Source: Roseicyclus salinarum
GTDB taxonomy: Bacteria; Pseudomonadota; Alphaproteobacteria; Rhodobacterales; Rhodobacteraceae
NCBI RefSeq assembly: GCF_029624655.1
Contig: NZ_JARRSA010000024.1
Coordinates: 1-59,191, forward strand
DNA: 59,191 bases
Direction: 5' to 3'
Shown here: piece after piece, positions 57,747 through 59,191 of the stretch
Position numbering within the stretch: position 1 is the first letter of the stretch
Layout of the letters: the number at the start of each line of letters is the position of its first letter
Made by a program: the position numbers and the translations under genes
Notes under the pieces: model-generated
The model's input: the letters and a program-made list of their open reading frames with translations, nothing else
Told to the model about the DNA's origin: nothing
The model's database searches: none

Positions 57747-58766
57747 ATGACGGTGCTGGAGCAATACCGCAGGCTCGAGGCGCTCGGGCTCTGGCGCGAG
57801 GGCACGGACGCGCAGCGGCGCGAGGTCGTCGTGTCGCTGGGCGACGCGTCACTGATCGTCTCCACGCCCACCGAAACGGCCTTGTCGCACTGGTCCCTGC
57901 CCGCGGTGGAGCGGCTGAACCCGGGACGCACGCCCGCGCTGTACGCGCCGGGCGCGGATGCCGACGAGCGTCTCGAAATCGACGATCCCGACATGATCGC
58001 GGCCATCGAGAAGGTGCGCGAGGCCATCGACAGGGGCCGCCCGCATCCGGGCCGACTGCGCCTGATCCTCGGGGCGGGCGCGGCGGCCGTGGTACTGGCC
58101 GCCGCCCTCTTCTGGCTTCCCGGCGCGCTCACGCGGCAGACCGTTGGCCTCCTGCCCGAGGCCAAGCGGGTCGAGATCGGCGACGCGCTCCTCGACGAGA
58201 TATCGCGGCTTGCGGGCCAGCCCTGCGACAGCCCGCGGGCCCGCGTCGCGCTGGCGCGGCTTTCGACGCGGACATTCGGCCCGCCCGCGCCGCGCATCCT
58301 GCTTCTGCCCAGCGCGATCCCCGACACGCTGAGCCTGCCCGGCGGCCTGATCCTCGCCAGCGCCGCCCTCGCCGAGGACCACGAAACGCCCGAGGTCCTT
58401 GCCGGCTTCCTTTTGGCCGAGGACGTCCGGCGCGACGCCACCGACCCGATGCTGACGCTTCTGCAGGAGGCGGGGCTTCTGGTGACGTTCCGCCTGCTGA
58501 CGACGGGCGAGGTCGCGCGCGACGCGCTTCGCGATCATGCCGTGCGCCTTCTGAGCGCGCCGTCGGCGCCGGTGCCCGATGCCGAGCTGATCGCGCGCTT
58601 CACCGACGCGGCCCTTTCGACTGAGCCCTATGCCTATGCCCGCGACGTGTCGGGCGAAAGCGTGCTGGCGCTGATCGAGGCGGACCCGATGCGGGGCCTG
58701 CCCCGCGAGCCCCTGATGAGCGACGAGGGCTGGCTGAGCCTTCAGAACGTCTGCGTGAGCGGCTAG
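57747..58766 (+). CDS. Membrane protein with degenerate M48-peptidase-like domain
   Basis: 339 residues with a cytoplasmic N-part, one membrane helix at 106-125 (LILGAGAAAVVLAAALFWLP) and a C-part resembling M48 zinc peptidases: IGDALLDEISRLAG, then LLLPSAIPDTLSLPGGLILASAALAEDHETPEVLAGFLLAEDVRR. The LPGG and L-A-G-x-L-A-x-E order fits M48 well, but where the H-E-x-x-H zinc motif should be, the sequence reads AEDVRR (224-229). It looks like an inactive homologue. It follows the acyl-CoA ligase by 82 bases; function unknown. Confidence 0.7.
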   Translation: MTVLEQYRRLEALGLWREGTDAQRREVVVSLGDASLIVSTPTETALSHWSLPAVERLNPGRTPALYAPGADADERLEIDDPDMIAAIEKVREAIDRGRPHPGRLRLILGAGAAAVVLAAALFWLPGALTRQTVGLLPEAKRVEIGDALLDEISRLAGQPCDSPRARVALARLSTRTFGPPAPRILLLPSAIPDTLSLPGGLILASAALAEDHETPEVLAGFLLAEDVRRDATDPMLTLLQEAGLLVTFRLLTTGEVARDALRDHAVRLLSAPSAPVPDAELIARFTDAALSTEPYAYARDVSGESVLALIEADPMRGLPREPLMSDEGWLSLQNVCVSG

Positions 58767-58779
58767 GAGGCCGCGGCCG

Positions 58780-59191
58780 TCACTCGCTTCGGATCAGGCG
58801 GCGCGGGACCGTGTCGGTCCAGATCTGCCGCATCTCCATCTCGCCCTCGACGGTGCGCACCCCCGCATGAGGGTTGATCCGCCCATCCTCCCAGGCGCGG
58901 CGGTAGCCCGGCGGCGGCCCCGGCAGCGCAAGGTCGAGGCGCGCGACCCCGCCCGCCGCATGGGCGTCGAGATCCGCGGGGTCGACCAGCGCGCAGGTCA
59001 CGCCGGGACGGTCGAGATAGGCGGCGGCGGGCCCGCTCACCTCCGGGCACTCCACTTCGGTCGCGCCGTCGAGAACGACGGTCGGCGGCAGGATGACGAG
59101 CAACGGGCGCGCGGACGCGCGCGCGGGCCCGGAGTGCCGGATCACGGGCGCGGCGCTGCGCCTCGCGTCGGGACCGGGGGCCGGGTCGGCC
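58780..59191 (-). CDS. Partial hypothetical protein (N-terminus beyond window)
   Basis: The reading frame is open to the window edge and its last 137 residues are visible. The upstream part is Pro/Ala/Arg-rich (P-A-P-G-P-D-A-R-R) and a GTG at 59145 could also start it. The visible end has LLVILPPTVVLDGATEVECPEVSGP, CALVDPADLD, RRAWEDGRINPHAGVR and RQIWTDTVPRRLIR. No family recognised. It is transcribed toward the M48-like gene. Confidence 0.6.
   Translation of the reverse strand, partial: ADPAPGPDARRSAAPVIRHSGPARASARPLLVILPPTVVLDGATEVECPEVSGPAAAYLDRPGVTCALVDPADLDAHAAGGVARLDLALPGPPPGYRRAWEDGRINPHAGVRTVEGEMEMRQIWTDTVPRRLIRSE

Noticed and set aside
1-59191. Prophage, transposase or integrative element
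   Set aside because: No integrase, transposase, phage structural gene, attachment-site repeat or clear composition break was found.

Overview
The window is a 59 kb stretch of very GC-rich, densely packed bacterial DNA. Gene content (B12-riboswitch TonB/ExbBD operon, ZnuABC/Zur, sugar ABC importers with SnoaL-like enzymes, MerR-controlled beta-oxidation genes, many ATGA-coupled starts) suggests an alphaproteobacterium, most likely a Rhodobacteraceae/Roseobacter-type heterotroph. That placement is inferred from gene style only. No phage, transposase, CRISPR or rRNA was seen.

Layout. 1-3700 (minus): a cobalamin riboswitch heads an operon for a small unknown protein, a B12-binding-protein homologue, a secreted protein, ExbB, two ExbD proteins and TonB (cut by the window edge), apparently an energy module for outer-membrane B12 uptake. 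3924-5837 (plus): two methyltransferase-family genes and a DUF4149-like membrane protein. 5855-20615: a catabolic island of unknown substrate. It holds a CUT1-type sugar ABC importer, a GMC oxidoreductase, four SnoaL/NTF2-like proteins, an SRPBCC protein, a bicupin, a HAD protein lacking its catalytic aspartates, a MetE C-terminal homologue, an alpha/beta hydrolase and a LacI regulator, with a LacI-type operator at the divergent promoter. 20602-25578 (minus): a ribose-type ABC importer with an FGGY kinase.

25636-28900: znuA, zur, znuC and znuB around a divergent promoter with Zur-like palindromes; ZnuA carries an unusually long His/Asp-rich loop. 29076-34131 (minus): an AlkZ-like glycosylase, an acyl-CoA ligase and an MsbA-type exporter, then tRNA-Gly(UCC). 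34476-36450 (plus): pyridoxal kinase and a protein fusing a TIM-barrel-like domain to methylglyoxal synthase. 36644-43558: SRAP protein, a DUF1127-like miniprotein, a UshA-like nucleotidase, DUF952, PyrD, ArsC, MATE and two hotdog thioesterases.

43669-51727 (plus): two MerR regulators followed by acyl-CoA dehydrogenase, GST, thiolase and a FadB/FadJ-type fusion, a fatty-acid beta-oxidation locus. 52160-53996: SDR plus BKACE-family enzyme. 54115-55820 (minus): metallophosphoesterase and lipid kinase. 56030-58766 (plus): a DmdB-like acyl-CoA ligase and a degenerate M48-peptidase-like membrane protein. 58780 to the end (minus): a partial unknown gene.

The best candidates for undescribed biology are the SnoaL-rich catabolic island with its pseudo-HAD protein, and the TIM-barrel/methylglyoxal synthase fusion beside pyridoxal kinase.
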